This document shows positions 36,177-45,112 of a DNA stretch of 64,000 nucleotides, piece after piece. Source of the DNA: Weissella confusa (GTDB lineage: Bacteria > Bacillota > Bacilli > Lactobacillales > Lactobacillaceae); contig JQAY01000003.1 of assembly GCA_001436895.1 (NCBI GenBank), positions 62,001 to 126,000 on the forward strand, in the 5' to 3' direction. Position 1 is the stretch's first letter; each line of letters begins with the position of its first letter. The translations under genes and the position numbers were made by a program. A model generated the notes under the pieces. It ran no database searches. It was not told where the DNA came from and saw only the letters and a program-made list of their open reading frames with translations.

Positions 36177-37004
36177 TTACAGTACGTATTTTTCAAGAAT
36201 TTCCGCAATCGCACCTTCGTTGTTTGTCTTCGTCGTCACAACATCAGCAGCTTCCTTAATTGCTGGAATACCATTCGCAACACTGACACCTAGTCCCACA
36301 GCAGTCAGCATCTTCAAATCATTATTATTATCACCAGCGGCAATAATTTCATCACGTGCAATACCGAGCTTCTCACCCAACAGCAATGATGCTGATCCCT
36401 TATCAACACCCTTCTTGTTAAATTCAACATAACGTGAAGATGAGAATGTGGCTTCAACTTGGTCGGCACCAACCGCTGCAAGAACTGCATCACGAATTTG
36501 TTCGCGCACAGCCTCATCAGGGTGTTCAAAGATTACCTTCATAACCGGTTGCTCATTAGCCAAGAATGCCAAGTCATCCGTCGCCATTAGTTCATATGGC
36601 ACACCACGCTCAGCCATGTATTGCTTATCAGTTGGCGAGATGTTGTAGATGAATAGTGTGTCGACCGTGTAAACGTGCACATCGACCGTCTCGTTCACCA
36701 AACCGGCCTTAAAAATCTTCTCAGCAAGCGCAAGATCCATACCACGCGTCAACAAGACTTGGTTGTCTTTATTTTCAACAATGGCTGCCCCATTGTATGA
36801 GATAACATATTGCCCAGCTTGATCATATAGCCCCAAAGTCTTTAACAGCTCTTGAACTGACTTGAAAGAACGACCAGTGTTGGGCACAAACTTAAATCCC
36901 GCCGCCACAGCTTGCTTAATTGCCGCCAAATTGGCTTCGTGGACGGTTCCATCATCATTTAACAATGTTTCATCTAAGTCTGAAACTAGCATTTTATATA
37001 CCAT
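36177..37004 (-). CDS. Cof-type HAD hydrolase (sugar-phosphatase family)
   Basis: 275 residues from ATG 37002-37004 with GGGGGA upstream. HAD motif I is LVSDLDETLLNDDG (nucleophile Asp near residue 8), motif III Lys lies near residue 200 and motif IV is IAAGDNNNDLKML; the C2-type cap lies between. The family dephosphorylates sugar phosphates, FMN or pyridoxal phosphate; the substrate cannot be told. It is first in the operon with the two membrane genes. Confidence 0.88.
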   Translation of the reverse strand: MVYKMLVSDLDETLLNDDGTVHEANLAAIKQAVAAGFKFVPNTGRSFKSVQELLKTLGLYDQAGQYVISYNGAAIVENKDNQVLLTRGMDLALAEKIFKAGLVNETVDVHVYTVDTLFIYNISPTDKQYMAERGVPYELMATDDLAFLANEQPVMKVIFEHPDEAVREQIRDAVLAAVGADQVEATFSSSRYVEFNKKGVDKGSASLLLGEKLGIARDEIIAAGDNNNDLKMLTAVGLGVSVANGIPAIKEAADVVTTKTNNEGAIAEILEKYVL

Positions 37005-37114
37005 TTGTATTATCCCCCGTGTGTTTATCCCTATTGTAACAAATAAAGGCAACCGCTTATTACCAATTCATGAATAATTATTTGATTTTTACTTTGTTTT
37101 TCAAATGCTTTTGC

Positions 37115-37144
37115 TTGCTGTCACATTTCTGAAACAGTTATAAT
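37115..37144 (+). promoter_or_regulatory. promoter of mscL
   Basis: TTGCTG, 18-bp spacer, TATAAT, about 35 bp before the ATG. Confidence 0.6.
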
Positions 37145-37178
37145 CAGAGTAACAAAAGGATTATAGGAGAGTATTCAG

Positions 37179-37574
37179 ATGCGTAATTTTATTAATGAGT
37201 TCCGCGACTTTATTATGCGTGGAAACGTCATGGACCTAGCTGTCGCCTTCATCATGGGTGCTGCTTTCCAAACTGTTGTTAAATCAGTTGTTGATGACTT
37301 GATTATGCCACTTGTTGGTATTGTCACGGGGTCAATCTCATTTTCAGCCATCGTCTGGCACGTGGGATCTGCCGACATCAAGATTGGTGCTTTCATCTCA
37401 ACGTTAATCACATTCTTGTTGACTAGTTTTGCGGTCTTCTTGATTTTGAAGGCTATCCGTAAGGCACAAGCATTGACGTCAAAGGAAGTCGAAGAAGAGG
37501 AAGAAGCAACGATCGAAACAGAGCTTGGCGTTTTGCAAGAAATCCGTGACGCTTTGGCCGCTAAGAAGGACTAA
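37179..37574 (+). CDS. mscL: large-conductance mechanosensitive channel
   Basis: 131 residues, of usual family length. N-terminal amphipathic MRNFINEFRDFIMRGNVMDLAVAFIMGAAF, first helix with the Gly-rich pore lining, a short outer loop, second helix (ISTLITFLLTSFAVFLILKAI) and an acidic C-terminal helix. It forms a homopentamer that opens under membrane tension to release solutes during hypo-osmotic shock. It is a single-gene unit. Confidence 0.95.
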   Translation: MRNFINEFRDFIMRGNVMDLAVAFIMGAAFQTVVKSVVDDLIMPLVGIVTGSISFSAIVWHVGSADIKIGAFISTLITFLLTSFAVFLILKAIRKAQALTSKEVEEEEEATIETELGVLQEIRDALAAKKD

Positions 37575-37623
37575 ACCCGAACGATATCTTCGACATAAAA
37601 TAGACATATTTTATTCACTTTCT

Positions 37624-37672
37624 AAGGAATGCCTAAACGGTGGGGTTTATCCCTACTTGGCATTCTTTTTTT
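37624..37672 (+). terminator. terminator of mscL
   Basis: GAATGCC (37627-37633) pairs with GGCATTC (37659-37665), enclosing an imperfect inner stem; seven T follow. Confidence 0.75.
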
Positions 37673-37685
37673 ATTTGTCAAGACG

Positions 37686-37714
37686 TTGAATTAAATTCAT
37701 ATTTTGGCTAAGAT
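37686..37714 (+). promoter_or_regulatory. promoter of the deoxynucleoside kinase gene
   Basis: TTGAAT, 17-bp spacer, TAAGAT. Confidence 0.55.
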
Positions 37715-37791
37715 AGTTATCAGTTATTCAACTCAGCTTATGCTGTAGTTGACGATTCTTGAAACAAAATTCTGAAGGAAGAAGGACTACC

Positions 37792-38436
37792 ATGGTGATT
37801 ATCACGGCAGGTATGATTGGTGTTGGTAAGACGACATTGACTGATTTGATTGCAAAGCATTTGGGGACGCAAGCATTCTTTGAGCCAGTTGGCGAAAACC
37901 CGGTTTTGCCCCTATACTACGCTGATCCAAAGCAATACGGTTTCCTATTGCAAATTTACTTCTTGAACAAGCGATTTGCGATGATTAAGAAGGCCTTGAC
38001 CGACGACAACAATGTCCTTGATCGTTCAATTTATGAAGATGCCCTCTTCACACAAGAGAACCACCGCGAAGGTAACATTTCAGACGCCGAACTTGATGTT
38101 TACATGACTTTGTTGAACAACATGATGGCCGAAATTCAAACGATGCAAAAGGGACGTCCTGACTTGATGGTCTTCGCCGATGCTGACTTTGACACGATCT
38201 TGTACCGTATCAAGAAGCGTGGTCGTGACTACGAACAATTCGAAGATAATGACGAATTGCGTAGCTACTACTTCAAGATGTGGAGCGCATACCAAAAGTG
38301 GTATGAAGAATATGATGCTTCACCAAAGATTAAAATCGACTTGCAACAATTTGACCTTGAGGATGCAGCCAACCGTCAAGCCGTCCTAGAGACGATTGAC
38401 GCCCGTTTGGCTGAACTTGATGCAACTGTTAAGTAA
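37792..38436 (+). CDS. deoxynucleoside kinase (deoxyadenosine/deoxyguanosine kinase type)
   Basis: 214 residues from ATG 37792 with GAAGGAAGAAGGA upstream; a frame extension of 11 codons lacks support. P-loop GMIGVGKTT at residues 7-15, the DRSIYED motif near residue 75 (general base Glu/Arg of the dNK family) and the LID arginines in RIKKRGRDYE near residue 140. It phosphorylates salvage deoxynucleosides. In lactobacilli such enzymes occur as dAK/dGK pairs; only one gene is here. Confidence 0.88.
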   Translation: MVIITAGMIGVGKTTLTDLIAKHLGTQAFFEPVGENPVLPLYYADPKQYGFLLQIYFLNKRFAMIKKALTDDNNVLDRSIYEDALFTQENHREGNISDAELDVYMTLLNNMMAEIQTMQKGRPDLMVFADADFDTILYRIKKRGRDYEQFEDNDELRSYYFKMWSAYQKWYEEYDASPKIKIDLQQFDLEDAANRQAVLETIDARLAELDATVK

Positions 38437-38442
38437 CGATTG

Positions 38443-38476
38443 AAAAAGCCGTTAGCACTGCGCTAACGGCTTTTTT
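38443..38476 (+). terminator. terminator of the deoxynucleoside kinase gene
   Basis: AAGCCGTTAGC / GCTAACGGCTT stem with a 5-base loop and six T. Confidence 0.88.
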
Positions 38477-38483
38477 GTGCATA

Positions 38484-38516
38484 AAAAAACACAGACGACT
38501 AATCATCTGTGTTTTT
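38484..38516 (-). terminator. terminator of the NlpC/P60 gene
   Basis: AAAAACACAGA / TCTGTGTTTTT stem of 11 bp directly after the stop codon on the minus strand. Confidence 0.8.
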
Positions 38517-38520
38517 AATA

Positions 38521-39840
38521 TTATGCGTTATATGATCCAACAAAGTCAGGCATGAATCCAGTTGTCACATTTTCCACACGGACATTGTAACCTGGTGCTG
38601 GTGCTGCCACATATTGACCGTTACCAATATAAATTGCAACGTGCCATGAAGCACCGTGACCACCCCAGAACAACAAGTCACCTGGTTGGGCAACCGCCAT
38701 TACGTCAGCTGGCGTCTTAACGTCAGTCGTTGAGACGTATGACTCTTCCGTAACCGTATATGAAGGAAGCGTTAGCCCCGCATCATTAAATACCCAAGCA
38801 GCCAAGCCAGAGCAATCAAAACCAGCTGGTGTCTTACCACCCCATACGTATGGAATATCTTGACCAGCGTACTTCAATGCTGCGTTAACAATTGCCGTAC
38901 GTTGTGCCGCCGTCAAGCTACCTTGCACAGCTGCCGGTGCATTCACGTAATCAGAAGCTGGTGCTTCTGACGCAACTGACGCTTCTGAGACCGGCGCCTC
39001 TGAAGGTTGTGCTGGCGTTGCAGAGGTTGCTGGTGCCTCAACAGGCGCTTCTGATGCAACTACTGATGATTCGGTTGGCGTCTCTGAAACGGCCGGTGCA
39101 TCTGAAACAACTGGTGCCTCTGATGCAACTGGTGCTTGTGAAGCAACAGAAGAATCAGCCACTGTTGGCGCTTCTGATGTTGCCACACTAGCAACTTCCG
39201 ATGCCACATCAGAAACTGGTGTCGCAATCGTTGCCCCTGCTGCTGGAATAAAGACGGTTTGCCCAATTTGCAACATTGTGACATCAACACCTGGGTTCAA
39301 GGCTTGAATAGCCTCCACTGAAACCCCGTATTGCGCAGCTAGTTGACCTAGCGTGTCACCATCCTTAATCGTATACGTGATTGTGTCAGCTGGCTTCTCT
39401 GGCGTTGCCTTAGCTTCTGATACGACAGCTTGCTCAGCCGGCGTCACCGCTGCGCTTTCCGCTACTGAAGACGCCGCTGGCGTGTATACGGTCGTCGCTG
39501 ATGAAGGTGATACAGCCTCCGAGTTAGCTAGCAACTCGATATCCCCCACCTTATCAGTTGCTGACGCTACTGGTGCAACATCAGTAACTGCACGCAAAGA
39601 AATCTTTGGTGATGTTGCCAACACCTTATCGCGCACAACATCTGACTTCGTCGTTACTTGCTTATCATCATTGGTCAAAACAGCTGACGCCTCATGTGTC
39701 GTCGCAACATGTTCTGAATCAGTTGTGATGTTTGCTAATTGATCAACCGCTGCTTGTACCATTGGCACTTGCGTTGTTGCGACAACTCCTAGCGCACCAG
39801 CAACACCAGCAACGATTGCTTTAGTTGATACTTGTCCCAT
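38521..39840 (-). CDS. secreted LysM-NlpC/P60 peptidoglycan endopeptidase
   Basis: 439 residues. A signal peptide (1-30, ending VPMVQAA) and a Thr/Ala/Val-rich segment come first. A LysM domain near 152-200 (YTIKDGDTLGQLAAQYGVSV, VTMLQIGQTVFIPA) binds the glycan. A long linker of repeated ASEAPV-type units (about 205-310) follows. The NlpC/P60 domain (312-438) has catalytic Cys in FDCSGLAAW and His in SWHVAIYIG. It should cut D-Glu-diamino acid bonds in stem peptides during cell separation. A WalR-box-like sequence lies upstream. Confidence 0.92.
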   Translation of the reverse strand: MGQVSTKAIVAGVAGALGVVATTQVPMVQAAVDQLANITTDSEHVATTHEASAVLTNDDKQVTTKSDVVRDKVLATSPKISLRAVTDVAPVASATDKVGDIELLANSEAVSPSSATTVYTPAASSVAESAAVTPAEQAVVSEAKATPEKPADTITYTIKDGDTLGQLAAQYGVSVEAIQALNPGVDVTMLQIGQTVFIPAAGATIATPVSDVASEVASVATSEAPTVADSSVASQAPVASEAPVVSDAPAVSETPTESSVVASEAPVEAPATSATPAQPSEAPVSEASVASEAPASDYVNAPAAVQGSLTAAQRTAIVNAALKYAGQDIPYVWGGKTPAGFDCSGLAAWVFNDAGLTLPSYTVTEESYVSTTDVKTPADVMAVAQPGDLLFWGGHGASWHVAIYIGNGQYVAAPAPGYNVRVENVTTGFMPDFVGSYNA

Positions 39841-39887
39841 ATGAACTACTCCTCTCAGAATTTATATACTCTCGTCTACAGAAAAAG

Positions 39888-39904
39888 TGTTAAGAAAGTT
39901 TTAA
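39888..39904 (+). promoter_or_regulatory. WalR-box-like direct repeat upstream of the NlpC/P60 gene
   Basis: TGTTAA-GAAAG-TTTTAA matches the WalR consensus (two TGTWAH hexamers 5 bases apart) except for one base in the second half. WalR controls wall hydrolases in other Firmicutes, so the location is sensible; the match alone is weak. Confidence 0.3.
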
Positions 39905-40081
39905 ATAATATCTCGACTACTCTATAATACCCTACTTTTACTTTAAAAATTAGGGGAACAAACGTTCTGATAGAAATATTCACAATTTTCGATGTCAAAT
40001 ACAAAATCTATGTTTTGGTAAAATTTAGAAAAATCACGCCAATCAAAAAAGTGTCACAGGCAAATGTGCACGAAATCAAAC

Positions 40082-40140
40082 AAAAATGACGATCTAAACG
40101 TCACCTGTGTCACAGGCAGTTCGTCTTAATCGTCATTTTC
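40082..40140 (-). terminator. large hairpin downstream of glpK, probable terminator
   Basis: Outer stem AAAATGACGAT / ATCGTCATTTT (11 bp) enclosing a second palindrome CCTGTG-T-CACAGG. On the minus strand it ends in TTTTTGTTT, 80 bp after the glpK stop. Confidence 0.6.
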
Positions 40141-40220
40141 ATTATTTCATTTGTATTGCAACGCTCATATACTTTGCAATTATTTATTTACAAACTTATC
40201 AAGTTTACATTGCATTCAGC

Positions 40221-41726
40221 CTAGTCCAAAGGGAACATACGTGCGGCTTTCACTGCGCGTTGCCACCCTGAATAGGCCTCAGCCATTTCGTTTTGGCGTT
40301 CAGCGATTGGCTCTTTCATTTCAGTGGCGGCTTGTTCTGGTAGCGCGTCCATTGATTCCCAATAACCCACACCCAAACCAGCAAGGTATGCGGCACCAAG
40401 GGCCGTTGTTTCAAGTTGCTTTGGACGGCGAACTGGCACGTTAATCAAGTCCGCTTGGAATTGTTGCAAGTAGTTATTGGCTGCTGCTCCACCATCAATC
40501 ACCAAGCTACCAACCGTCAAACCGGTATCAGTTTGCATAGCATCCAACACATCACGTGTTTGGTAAGCCAATGACTCCAATGTTGCACGCACGACGTCAC
40601 CCTTTGTCGTTGCACGCGTCAAGCCGAACATCGCACCACGAACATTCTGGTCCCAATAAGGTGCTCCTAGGCCACTAAAGGCCGGCACAAGGTAAATTGG
40701 TTCAGGGTGTTGTTCACGAGCCACCTCGGCCAAATCAGCCGTCTCCTTGGCACTCTTGATAAGTTCCAAGCCATCACGAAGCCATTGAATGGCGGCACCG
40801 GCAATAAAGACTGATCCCTCCAAAGCGTAGGTCACCTTACCGTTCAAGCCATAGCCAATTGTCGTCAACAAGCCATTCTTTGACGTTGCGATATCATCAC
40901 CGGTATTCATCACAATGAATGACCCTGTTCCAAACGTATTCTTCACGTCTCCAGCTTCAAAGGCCTTGTGGCCAAACAAAGCAGCTTGTTGATCACCGGC
41001 AATTCCAGCAATTGGCACTTGAATGCCAAAGAATGCATAATCCGCCGTATAACCAAATACACCAGATGAATCCTTGACGTCAGGCAACATACTTGCTGGA
41101 ATATTAAACTTGTCCAACAATTCTTGATCCCATGACAAGGTGTGAATGTTGAACAGCATCGTGCGTGACGCATTTGAATAATCAGTTGCGTGGACTGCAC
41201 CATTAGTCAGCTTATATAGCAGCCAGCTATCAATCGTACCAAACAACAACTCACCACGTTCTGCACGCTCACGAGCGCCTGGCACATTATCAAGCAACCA
41301 CATAATCTTTGTTGCTGAGAAGTAGGCATCAATCCAAAGACCTGTCTTCTCGTAAACCCAGTCCGTCAAACCGTCCGTCTTAAGTTGTTCTGCAATTGCG
41401 TCACTCTGCTTTGATTGCCAAACAACTGCTGGGGCAATTGGTTCACCAGTTAGACGATCCCAAATTACCGTTGTTTCACGTTGATTCGTGACACCGATAC
41501 CAGCCACCTTATAAGGTGGCACATTAGCCTTAATGACGACTTCAGCCATAACTTGACGGGCATCATCCCAGATCGTCATCGCATTATGTTCAACCCAGCC
41601 TGGTTGCTTAAAGATTTGTGGCAACTCTTTTTGTGCGGTTGCAATGGCCGTACCTGTTTCATCGAATAAAATGGCACGCGTGCTTGTAGTCCCTTGGTCA
41701 AGGGCCATGATAAATTGATCAGCCAT
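40221..41726 (-). CDS. glpK: glycerol kinase
   Basis: 501 residues after AGGAGC. FGGY kinase with the ATP motif [16 protein letters not shown] at residues 8-23, signature regions [13 protein letters not shown] and [20 protein letters not shown], and the C-terminal [19 protein letters not shown]. It makes glycerol 3-phosphate. In many lactic acid bacteria it is followed by glpO and glpF, but here it stands alone. Regulation by HPr phosphorylation is known in related bacteria. Confidence 0.95.
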   Translation of the reverse strand: MADQFIMALDQGTTSTRAILFDETGTAIATAQKELPQIFKQPGWVEHNAMTIWDDARQVMAEVVIKANVPPYKVAGIGVTNQRETTVIWDRLTGEPIAPAVVWQSKQSDAIAEQLKTDGLTDWVYEKTGLWIDAYFSATKIMWLLDNVPGARERAERGELLFGTIDSWLLYKLTNGAVHATDYSNASRTMLFNIHTLSWDQELLDKFNIPASMLPDVKDSSGVFGYTADYAFFGIQVPIAGIAGDQQAALFGHKAFEAGDVKNTFGTGSFIVMNTGDDIATSKNGLLTTIGYGLNGKVTYALEGSVFIAGAAIQWLRDGLELIKSAKETADLAEVAREQHPEPIYLVPAFSGLGAPYWDQNVRGAMFGLTRATTKGDVVRATLESLAYQTRDVLDAMQTDTGLTVGSLVIDGGAAANNYLQQFQADLINVPVRRPKQLETTALGAAYLAGLGVGYWESMDALPEQAATEMKEPIAERQNEMAEAYSGWQRAVKAARMFPLD

Positions 41727-41772
41727 AAAAGCTCCTAATAATTCGTTTATTACTTACGCATCCCCATTGCGT

Positions 41773-41808
41773 AAAAAAAGAGAGATGGTTTTTAAAACCA
41801 CCTCTCTT
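41773..41808 (-). terminator. terminator of the tautomerase gene
   Basis: AAGAGAG-A-TGGTTTT paired with AAAACCA-C-CTCTCTT (one mismatch); seven T follow on the minus strand. Confidence 0.8.
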
Positions 41809-41819
41809 ATTGTACGCAA

Positions 41820-42005
41820 TTACTTTTCAGAACGCAAAGTACCGCCGTCCATGAAACGGTCAGCGCGCATTTCATTAACGATAACCTTGATGGCCTCACG
41901 TGGTGCCCCAGTGTTCTTTTCAACAGCTGCAGTGATGTCAGCCATCATTCCCTTCAATTGTTCGTCTGAACGACCTTCAACCAATTCTACGTGTACAAAT
42001 GGCAT
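41820..42005 (-). CDS. 4-oxalocrotonate tautomerase family protein
   Basis: 61 residues, the normal length. After Met removal Pro1 is the catalytic base ([12 protein letters not shown]), and Arg11 is present; position 39 is Lys instead of the Arg of the Pseudomonas enzyme. No aromatic degradation genes are near, so the physiological substrate is unknown, as for the Bacillus homologue YwhB. It follows the YitT gene by 20 bp. Confidence 0.88.
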   Translation of the reverse strand: MPFVHVELVEGRSDEQLKGMMADITAAVEKNTGAPREAIKVIVNEMRADRFMDGGTLRSEK

Positions 42006-42025
42006 TATTATGTCCTCTTTCTTTT

Positions 42026-42982
42026 CTACTTATTCATTAGCTTATCAGCCTCAGCATCCAAATTCAATGCCTCGGTAATTTGTGCTTGTGCCGCTAGTCG
42101 CTCACGGCGAATTTGGCTCTGCAAATCTTCATTCCAGAAATTGCTTGAGACGTTAACTGTATTAACAATATTAATAAACGCATCTGGATCAACTGACTTC
42201 GTCAAACGCTCCATCTCAGTTAATTCATAACGTGACAATACCATCATCAACGTCGTGTTTGGTTCACGTGTGTACGCACCCACTGAAGGCAAAATCGTAA
42301 TTCCGCGAATCAAATCTTCTTGAAGTGCCTTAACAACTTCATCAGAACGCTTCGTAACAATGAAAGCCGTCAGCTTTTGGTGACGCGTGTGAATTGAATC
42401 AACCGCAACCGACGTCGCATAGATACCAATAATCGTGTACATCGCGTTTTGCCAACCAATAAATGAACCAGCGATGACAACAACAAATCCGTTAATAAAC
42501 AAGTTGATGAACCCAATTGACTTACCAGTCGTCTTTTGGACAATCATCGCCACAATATCCATACCACCCGTTGAGAATCCCAACTTAAACGTGATACCAA
42601 TAGCCACCCCTAGTAGCAGCCCCCCAAACAAACCAGCCAAAATTGGCTCATGTGCAACCAGCGTTTGCTTCGGCAACATAATTTGCATGAACGACGCAAA
42701 GAAGTTATTCAAAAATGATAGAATCGTAAATTCTCGTCCAGCGTAAATCCAACCGGCAATTGCTAGTGGAATATTAACAGCCATGATAATGGCTCCAACT
42801 TCAACATTGATACCAAACACTGCTTTAAAGAACAAACTAAGCAGCTGCGCAACTCCGTTAAATCCGCCGGAGAAGATATTATTTGGGATAAAGAAATTAT
42901 TCATCGAAATAGCAACCAAAACCGATGCTGTTACGAAGACAATTGCCTTTAGTCCATACTCACGTACACGTGCAATGTTCAC
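42026..42982 (-). CDS. YitT-family membrane protein (DUF161 + DUF2179)
   Basis: 318 residues with a GTG start eight bases after AAGGAGG. About five to six membrane helices (15-190; [24 protein letters not shown]) are followed by a cytoplasmic DUF2179 domain ([40 protein letters not shown]). Function is unproven; the fold suggests a transporter. It forms a two-gene unit with the tautomerase gene. Confidence 0.88.
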   Translation of the reverse strand: MNIARVREYGLKAIVFVTASVLVAISMNNFFIPNNIFSGGFNGVAQLLSLFFKAVFGINVEVGAIIMAVNIPLAIAGWIYAGREFTILSFLNNFFASFMQIMLPKQTLVAHEPILAGLFGGLLLGVAIGITFKLGFSTGGMDIVAMIVQKTTGKSIGFINLFINGFVVVIAGSFIGWQNAMYTIIGIYATSVAVDSIHTRHQKLTAFIVTKRSDEVVKALQEDLIRGITILPSVGAYTREPNTTLMMVLSRYELTEMERLTKSVDPDAFINIVNTVNVSSNFWNEDLQSQIRRERLAAQAQITEALNLDAEADKLMNK

Positions 42983-43095
42983 AAGTGCCGCCTCCTTACG
43001 TCGTTTTTTAATCGTCCCTATATTATCACACAGTTTTCATGGTTAGACCACACTAGATGTCAGGTTTGACAACATATTGAAACACTTCAAACTAC

Positions 43096-43128
43096 CAAAA
43101 AACGGAACCTTGCATTAGCAAGATTCCG
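43096..43128 (-). terminator. terminator of the DAACS symporter gene
   Basis: CGGAA-C-CTTGC paired with GCAAG-A-TTCCG (one mismatch), 4-base loop; six T follow on the minus strand. Confidence 0.8.
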
Positions 43129-43137
43129 TCATCACTT

Positions 43138-44424
43138 TTAGTCGTTCATTGCTGCGACATAACGCAAGCTCTTTTCTTCGTCAAAGTCCTTTTCTGACTT
43201 TGAAATAACGATTGATGCAGCTGAATTACCAACAACGTTAACCACTGTACGACCCATATCGACCAAACGATCAATACCAGCGATAAAGGCCAAACCTTGT
43301 ACTGGCACACCAATAGTTGAAACAGTTGCCAACAGCACTACGAATGATGCTCCTGGCACACCAGCCATTCCCTTTGAGGTAATCATCAACACAACCAACA
43401 ACGTCAATTGGTGTTCAATAGACAAGTGAATGCCGTAAGCTTGGGCCATAAACAACGCACCCAGCGCTTGGTAAATGGCAGATCCATCCAAGTTAAACGT
43501 GTAGCCAGTTGGCACAACGAATGACACAACACCTTGGCTAACACCAAACTTCTCCATCTTTGACACGATACGTGGCAAAGTTGCTTCTGAAGATGCCGTC
43601 GTAAAGGCCAAAATAATTTCTTCCTTCAACACCTTGATCAATGTCCAAATGTTGACACCGAAGAAGTGTAAGACACCACCCAAAACAACCAAGATGAAGA
43701 AAATCATCGTGACGTAGGCGATGAAGATAAAGAAGCCAAGTGACCCCAATGAGCTAACACCCATTTGAGCAACTGTTGCACCGATCAAGGCACCAACACC
43801 AATTGGCGCAACTTGCATAACCCAGTTGGTTACCTTAAACATCACCTCGGCAACAGCGTCCAAGAAGTCAATAATAATTTGACCCTTAGGACCGATGGCT
43901 GCTGTACCCAAACCAAAGAATACAGCGAAGAAGATAACTTGCAACATTTTGTCTTCAGCCAATGAGCCGAAGAAGTTCGTTGGAATAATATCCATCAACG
44001 TTGCCCAAACACCGTGTTCACCAGCTTCCTTAGCGGAGCTCAAGTATGAACTAATGTTTGACGCTTGCAAGTTGTGAATATCAACATGGGCACCTGGTTG
44101 GAAAATGTTTCCAGCCAACAAACCAATGACAATCGCCAACGTAGACAACACTTCGAAGTAGATAATCGTCTTACCACCGATACGGCCTAGTTTGTGCATA
44201 TCACCCATCTTGGCAATACCCGCCGTCAAACTAGACAACACAATTGGCAACACAATCATTTGAATCAATCCAATAAACATTGATCCGATATTTTGCATGG
44301 CCGTAATCGCAGTCTTATTTTGGTAGAAAATCACACCCAAAATAATTCCCACAACCAGCCCTAACAAAATACGCCAGCCAAGCCCAATGCTTCGCTTTTG
44401 CTTCTTTGTTTTTTGCTCGCTCAT
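43138..44424 (-). CDS. dicarboxylate/amino acid:cation symporter (DAACS, GltP-like)
   Basis: 428 residues from ATG 44422-44424; a TTG five codons earlier lies too near AAGGA. Eight helices and two re-entrant hairpins are expected. The serine-type hairpin AFTTASSEATLPRI, the substrate region GYTFNLDGSAIYQALGALF and KGMAGVPGASFVVLLA are visible. The substrate is glutamate, aspartate or C4-dicarboxylate; the sequence does not decide. Single-gene unit. Confidence 0.9.
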   Translation of the reverse strand: MSEQKTKKQKRSIGLGWRILLGLVVGIILGVIFYQNKTAITAMQNIGSMFIGLIQMIVLPIVLSSLTAGIAKMGDMHKLGRIGGKTIIYFEVLSTLAIVIGLLAGNIFQPGAHVDIHNLQASNISSYLSSAKEAGEHGVWATLMDIIPTNFFGSLAEDKMLQVIFFAVFFGLGTAAIGPKGQIIIDFLDAVAEVMFKVTNWVMQVAPIGVGALIGATVAQMGVSSLGSLGFFIFIAYVTMIFFILVVLGGVLHFFGVNIWTLIKVLKEEIILAFTTASSEATLPRIVSKMEKFGVSQGVVSFVVPTGYTFNLDGSAIYQALGALFMAQAYGIHLSIEHQLTLLVVLMITSKGMAGVPGASFVVLLATVSTIGVPVQGLAFIAGIDRLVDMGRTVVNVVGNSAASIVISKSEKDFDEEKSLRYVAAMND

Positions 44425-44573
44425 TATATGAAAACCCAATCCTTATAGAAAATATCACTCGTTATAGTTTACACTATTTCACGCCTTTTTCATAACAAAT
44501 TATGAAATTAACCCTAATAAAATTATATTTTTATCATTAAACGTTTTACTAATTATATATACATGAAATGCAA

Positions 44574-44607
44574 CAAAAAAAGCTGATTCCAAACGGAATC
44601 AGCTTTC
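44574..44607 (-). terminator. terminator of rplS
   Basis: AAAGCTGATTCC / GGAATCAGCTTT with 4-base loop AAAC; six or more T on the minus strand. Confidence 0.9.
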
Positions 44608-44631
44608 TTATTGCTTAATGACGTAATGTCA

Positions 44632-44988
44632 TTAGGCACGGCGTGCTTCGCGGATACGAGCAGCCTTACCGTGCAATGCACGCAAGTAGTACAACTTAGC
44701 GCGACGTACACGACCGTGACGAGTCACTTCGATCTTGTCAACACGTGGTGAGTGCAATGGGAACGTACGCTCCACACCAACACCGTTAGAAATCTTACGA
44801 ACAGTGTACGTAGCTTGGATGCCAGTACCCTTACGCTTGATAACAACACCTTCGAACATTTGCACACGCTCACGTGAACCTTCAACGATTCGAGCGTGGA
44901 CACGAACTGAATCACCGGCACGGAACTCAGGAATGTCCGTACGCAATTGATCAGCAACCAACTTTTCTAGCAAAGCGTTTTGACGCAT
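44632..44988 (-). CDS. rplS: 50S ribosomal protein L19
   Basis: 118 residues from ATG 44986-44988, 7-8 bases after AGGAGA; two upstream frame codons lack support. Universal bL19 sequence ([25 protein letters not shown], the [16 protein letters not shown] core). It sits at the 30S-50S interface. It follows trmD but has its own promoter and a structured leader. Confidence 0.97.
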   Translation of the reverse strand: MRQNALLEKLVADQLRTDIPEFRAGDSVRVHARIVEGSRERVQMFEGVVIKRKGTGIQATYTVRKISNGVGVERTFPLHSPRVDKIEVTRHGRVRRAKLYYLRALHGKAARIREARRA

Positions 44989-45014
44989 AATCAAATCTCC
45001 TAGTCGACAATCAT

Positions 45015-45058
45015 TTCACCACCTGGCCAGCGGATTATCGGGTTTATTTTTTGGTGAA
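45015..45058 (-). ncRNA. probable L19 ribosomal-protein leader
   Basis: In the rplS 5' leader, TTCACC (45053-45058) pairs with GGTGAA (45015-45020), enclosing AAACCCGATAATCCGCTGG and a short GGCC element. Position, size and the CCGCTGG motif resemble the L19 leader described in Firmicutes, thought to mediate feedback by L19. A covariance-model search is needed to confirm. Confidence 0.55.
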
Positions 45059-45074
45059 TAAAACACCAGAAATA

Positions 45075-45103
45075 ATAATATCATCTCTGGTGTCCTTTAA
45101 CAA
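45075..45103 (-). promoter_or_regulatory. internal promoter of rplS
   Basis: On the minus strand: TTGTTA (45098-45103), 17-bp spacer, TATTAT (45075-45080). Transcription would start about 45067, just before the leader hairpin. A stem ACACCAGA / TCTGGTGT overlapping the -10 may also end trmD transcripts. Confidence 0.7.
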
Positions 45104-45112
45104 GTATTAATC

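Larger units (their letters stand above)
39841..40220. other. intergenic region between the NlpC/P60 gene and glpK
   Basis: Holds the upstream region of the hydrolase gene (AT-rich, several -10-like hexamers) and the glpK terminator structure with two copies of GTGTCACAGGCA (40051-40062 and 40107-40118). No gene is visible. Confidence 0.6.
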
